Positions 59,893 through 64,000 of a DNA stretch of 64,000 bases are shown here, piece by piece. A model generated the notes under the pieces. It was not told the DNA's origin, searched no databases, and saw only the letters and a program-made list of their open reading frames with translations. A program made the translations under genes and the position numbers. Position 1 is the stretch's first letter. Each line of letters begins with the position of its first letter. This DNA is from Phallus indusiatus (Eukaryota > Basidiomycota > Agaricomycetes > Phallales > Phallaceae): the NCBI GenBank assembly GCA_027605045.1, contig JAQFWX010000014.1, positions 1,051,391-1,115,390 of the forward strand, given 5' to 3'.

Positions 59893-62041
59893 CTACAACA
59901 ATAAATCATCTCCACCCGAAAATCCACTTGTGTTCCCTCCAGAACTAGGAGCAGCAGCGGCAGCAAAAGATCCGAATCCACTTCCCGTAGAAGCTTGATT
60001 GCCAGCCGTATTAGAGCTAGACAACGTAGCAGCACCCCAAATACCAGCTTGAGATTTTTCCCGTTCGAGGTCTTTTATCGATTTTCCTCCACCGGCGGTT
60101 GTGGTTGACGCCGCTGTTGTCGTACTTTTTCCGGAAGCATTAAGACCCAAAGACCATAGATCATCAAAATTGGAGTTCGACTTGGTAGGAGCGTGTCCTG
60201 GACGGTTCGCACTTCCTCCTCCTCCTCCAATTGTAGCAGCAGCAGAACCGAACGTTGAACGAGCGTTCGGAGACATAGGGGTAGACGAGGCGGTTGGAAT
60301 AGTCGAAGTGGAAGAAGACATTCCCATTCCGAAATAGTTGGGACGTGCAGCTTGAGCCTGCATGGGCGGAGGAGATTGCTGTTGTTGCCATGCCGGAGGA
60401 GATTGAGAAATGCCATGACCGGACATCATCATTGAAGGAGAAGCAGCAGCAGCAGGTTTAGATTGATTCAAAAGATCGAACAAGTTGGGTTTTCCAGATT
60501 GAGTTTGAGATGAGACTGGTGCGGTCGGTGAAGCGAGCGATTGGACGGTAGGTACAATTGGAGCCGAAGAGAATGCGGTTGTAGATGTTGGTGGCGGGGA
60601 CACTGGAGCTGTCTGGAAATCGTCAAAATCGTCACCTATACAAAACATAAGTTCATCGGATGCACAACTGATATCAAAAAGAGACTCTGCACTAACCGTC
60701 TATGACATTCGCAAGACCTGTCGATTTGGGTGCAGCAGCACTAGTTTCACCCCAATCACCTAACAAATCATCAACAGCAACAACTTTCTCCTTCTCCTTG
60801 GCTTTTGATTCCGGAGCCACTACTGAAGACACCCGTGGCGAATTCGGCTGAGCGGGAGTAACTGGGCTTGCAACGGCAGACCGTCGTGGTGAACGACTAT
60901 CTTCAAAATCTCCAGCATCATACTCTTCATATCCTTTACGTCCATTATCATCGCGGAAACCGGATGACGAGCTACCGCCATATCCACCTAATACAGGAAG
61001 TCCCATTGGAAACCAAAACTTTAACGGGAGAAAATAGGGTATTTACCACTGCTGCCACCACCACTACTATATCGACTTGTGTCATAAAAACTATCCCCAC
61101 CAAACCCGCCAAACCTACTTCCACCCGAAAACTCGCTACCAATACCGGTGTACTTAGTCTTATTCGTCTTAGCTTTACGGCGCTCCGCTCGAATCTTATC
61201 AAGGTCAACAAGAAGATTGGCAATTTCATTTGCACGATTTCGAACTGGTAAAGAAACAACGTTGCTTTAGCAACGCCACACATGTGATAAGATCGAAGAG
61301 ACTGACCGTTCAGGCCTTGGTCTTTGCCCTTTTCATCTATGTAGTGAAAGCTCCGGAGCATTTTGATTGTTGAAAGATGTGATCGGGCATCATCGACTAC
61401 TCTTTCACTACCGTGTTTAATGATATACTCTAAGAGCTGCAAAGCCTGAAGAGACAGGTCAGAAAGCGCCAGTAACTGAAGTACAGAGGGGCGAAGATAG
61501 AGGATACATTACCTTGTAGATTTCTCGCCATTGGCGGGCTTCCTTTTCCATGAATCTGGAGTAAATACACGGCATTATTTCATTGAATTGTTGGCTATTG
61601 TTGATGTCATAAGCCAAAGCTGTATCATGTACGATAATGAAAGATGACGAACAAGTTGAACGTTCTAAAAAGGAAGTGACATTAGCACTCGGAACTCAAC
61701 AGCGGTGTTATCTGAAACGCACCCCTGAGCAATTTCTTGCATCAACGTTGAGCTAGCACCCCTACATCCGTCGTGTTCAGCATTTGTCCAAAGCGGAACC
61801 CACCAGAAAAGCAAGTACTTGCACTCACCATGGATCTTCGTTTGTGGCTTCTTTTACTTTCGCTTCCATCTCACTAACATTCAGCACCATATTCTTAGCC
61901 TAAAAAAATCATACATCAATCAACAAATTTATTCTGAGAATGAACAGCCTTTTTCCAGCACTTTACCTGATTGTAATATGATTTGATATCGTACACTGTC
62001 AGCTGTGAGAGCTGATTACCAAGTTCACTTAGACGATCCAT
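59893..62041 (-). CDS. ENTH-domain protein, Ent3/epsinR-like clathrin adaptor
   Basis: About eight exons. The ENTH domain spans roughly the first 165 residues: MDRLSELGNQLSQLTVYDIKSYYNQ, AKNMVLNVSEMEAKVKEATNEDPWG, ASSTLMQEIAQG, a 12-nt microexon (61653-61664), FNEIMPCIYSRFMEKEARQWREIYK, LQLLEYIIKHGSERVVDDARSHLSTIKMLRSFHYIDEKGKDQGLN, then KIRAERRKAKTNKTKYTG. The C-terminal half is disordered with a clathrin-box-like DLLGDWG, FDDF/DDFQ acidic Phe motifs, NPF-less Ser/Ala/Gln-rich linkers and a DDLWSLGL segment, ending GGDDLLL. It binds phosphoinositides and recruits clathrin/AP-1 or GGA at trans-Golgi and endosomes. DPWGASST and the short N-terminal helix favour the Ent3/epsinR branch over endocytic Ent1/2. 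Confidence 0.92.
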
Positions 62042-62408
62042 TTTGAGGTGAAGTGTTTTTGTTTTTGGAAAAAGGGAGAAGAGGAAGGGAAAAATGGGAA
62101 GACCAGACTTTGAGCTGGGGAGACAAGCGAAGGTGAATCTAGAGACGGAACGTTATGAGCGGTCTGTCACTCGATGAGCTTTCGGAGTTCAACCGGCTTC
62201 GGCCGGGGGTTGCCAGACTTGCATAGAACAGAACAGAATTCAAGCATATTTTATTTTTTTATAAGAAATTACCAAAAGGGTATACAGTTACTCGTACGCA
62301 TAGTTATATAAAGAGGGTATCAAAAGAATCATGAACACAATATCACGAACGATGAGCAGTAGATGCTGGCTGAAACTTGCTTTGTGCAGCGTTGCGCTTC
62401 ATTTGGGT
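62042..62408. other. 5' flank of the ENTH gene
   Basis: Promoter and 5' UTR region of the minus-strand ENTH gene; an A/T-rich block at 62240-62290. No ORF seen. Confidence 0.4.
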
Positions 62409-62690
62409 TTAAAATGTCGAGGCGTGTATGAGCGGAGGGTATTTCGGTAATTGTCGACCGCTCTGCACTTGGTTTGTGTTTAGAGCATCAAGTTGAATCT
62501 GAGCAGAGGGTTGCTCAGAAATTGTTGACTCGGCACGTCCAGGTGAAGCTTCCACGTCCACCGGTTTGATACTAGTAGGTTTGAAAAAATCAGCAGTAGG
62601 ACAGCGACGACCCCCAAACCCCTTAAACAACCACGTTAGTAGTACGCAAACTGCGGCAACTAGACGTGCAAAAGATCCATGAGAACCCAT
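62409..62690 (-). CDS. Possible small single-pass membrane protein
   Basis: About 93 residues from an ATG at 62690 (MGSHGSFARLVAAVCVLLTWLFKGFGGRRCPTADFF), with one predicted membrane helix near the N-terminus and a polar tail ending LIHASTF. A longer start at 62720 is possible. No family recognised; a real gene is plausible but unproven. Confidence 0.35.
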   Translation of the reverse strand: MGSHGSFARLVAAVCVLLTWLFKGFGGRRCPTADFFKPTSIKPVDVEASPGRAESTISEQPSAQIQLDALNTNQVQSGRQLPKYPPLIHASTF

Positions 62691-62720
62691 GTCAAAAGAA
62701 AAAGAAAAAGAAATTGTCAC

Positions 62721-64000
62721 TCACCACATCCAAAAAGGATGGAGTATCTAGCTATGAGCCCCATTCTAGGTCTCTCAGGTAGGAGAGTCAAATAAAGATA
62801 TTAAACTATATGTTAAGAGGCTTCAGATTAAGATAGGATTAGTCTGAAGTGTTTTTGTCAGCACCCAGCACCCAGCAGATGAGGCAAGGGTCCGTAAACG
62901 TTAGCAGCTCGTGCTTTATAGATGGTAGAACGAATGCGATGTCGATGCCAACACAAACCTAAGCGAATTTGGGTTGTATCAAAAGCCAGGATAAACGCAT
63001 GACAGGCTTTCGATTCAAATACCAATGGCTGAAATTTCCTGTGTAAGATGAGTGCCAGGTTCCCAAAGTAGAAACGTGAAACAGTATCATCATAGCGACA
63101 ACTCTGCTTCATTTGCTGCATGTGCGGCGCCGTCGCGACTGGCGGTGCAAGAAGACCTGGGTGCAATGAATCGGAAATCATGGGCCTCAGGACTCCTGCA
63201 GCGTATGCCCGAACGCGGTTAAATTATAAAAAATTGGCGGTTGGCACCTGTCGGGGTGTCGCTGTGCTTTGTTGTTTTCGAATGAATAAAGTTAGTATGC
63301 GAATGGCGACCAGCTATGCATTACTTCAGCTTCCAGGCCCTTGCAGTCAACGCAAGTCCGAACAAAGCTCTGTTCGATAAATGAGGCCTTCTCCAGGATG
63401 ATGATACAGAATTCTGTTATACTCGAGCCAAAGAGAAACTGAAAGTACGAAAAACTCAGTGAAATCTACTCTTGGATCAAATAAAACCTTATGAAATGGA
63501 TGTGTCATTAGATTTTCTAAAAAGAAGCTGACGATAATTTGGGATTAACAACACATATGCCAATCATTGTGAGAGGAGCTTGAAGAAGATAGCCTGAAAG
63601 AAGCCGAGACGTCAACTTCAAGCGTTACGGTCACGACTCGCCCTCAGGCTCTTAGCCTCTTACCTGACTCTCTTCCTAATGTTCACGATGATTGTTTATC
63701 CTTACACGGTTTCAAGTGAGAATTCACTTCATTTCTGTTTTTAAGTTGCAGAGATTTCAAAAATTCAGACAACAAGGGTGACTTGTTCAAACTGAATGTA
63801 ATGGAGTAACTGGTGGAACATGTTCTTGTCAAGTACGAGCATAATTCTGCACGTAGACACTGGTGTATTCATATCCAACGACACACCTCGCACCCAGTGC
63901 TATGATGTTTCGTGATCGAACCTACGCGAATAGACGTTCTCAGAAAAGTGGATATTATGCTCAAGTTATTAATATATACGTCTGGAAAACTTTTCTCAAA
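62721..64000. other. Right-end stretch without a supported gene
   Basis: Contains short frames only (for example 62858-63181 minus, 107 residues, unrecognised). No transposon termini or repeats seen. Confidence 0.35.

Overview
This 64 kb window is nuclear DNA of a basidiomycete fungus, most likely an Agaricomycete. The evidence is host genes cut by many 45-70 bp GT..AG introns, a small family of multi-pass membrane proteins resembling the Agaricomycete DUF6533 family, Tad1-like LINEs, and chromodomain-type Ty3/Gypsy elements. No database was searched; all family names come from motifs read in the sequence.

Left half (1-26355) is mostly nested transposons. Element 1 (1-6251, minus strand) is a Ty3/Gypsy element with gag and pol; its pol is split by a hAT-type MITE with an 8-bp target duplication (3758-4499), its right LTR is fused head-to-head to a second LTR (6252-6646), and its primer site is complementary to the predicted 5' end of its own RNA. 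A remnant LTR (6647-6844) truncates a spliced host or repeat-associated gene (6840-8038). Element 2 (9186-18778, minus strand, TSD TTTGG) is a complete Ty3/Gypsy insertion whose two 320-bp LTRs look identical. It carries gag, pol, a chromodomain and an unrecognised extra ORF (ORF3) that a solo LTR of the element 1 family interrupts. Its most striking property is that LTRs and coding regions alike are tiled with short perfect hairpins. LINE 1 (20110-26343, minus) has ORF1, ORF2, a 12-bp TSD and a (CA)n tail.

Middle (26356-40443) has degenerate and small host genes: a DUF6533-like gene A (plus strand), an RNA polymerase III subunit RPC9 homologue with an in-frame stop, a broken single-pass membrane protein gene, an unknown coiled-coil gene, and DUF6533-like gene B. 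Gene B and its flank form one unit of a roughly 4.2 kb tandem duplication; gene C (47291-49037) belongs to the second unit. LINE 2 (40456-46737, plus) inserted into the first unit and was itself hit by a solo LTR of the element 2 family (44935-45255).

Right end (53000-63000) is more ordinary host sequence, all genes on the minus strand: a small unknown protein with three copies of an FSxFxxxH motif, a secreted GH20 beta-N-acetylhexosaminidase, an unknown coiled-coil protein, and an Ent3/epsinR-like ENTH-domain protein with a 12-nt microexon.

The insertions can be ordered: element 2 precedes the solo LTR inside it, the tandem duplication is matched by an empty LINE 2 site at 50884, and each LINE precedes the solo LTR it carries. 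Most transposon boundaries are supported by target-site duplications read directly; most host gene models are hand-spliced and approximate at exon edges.
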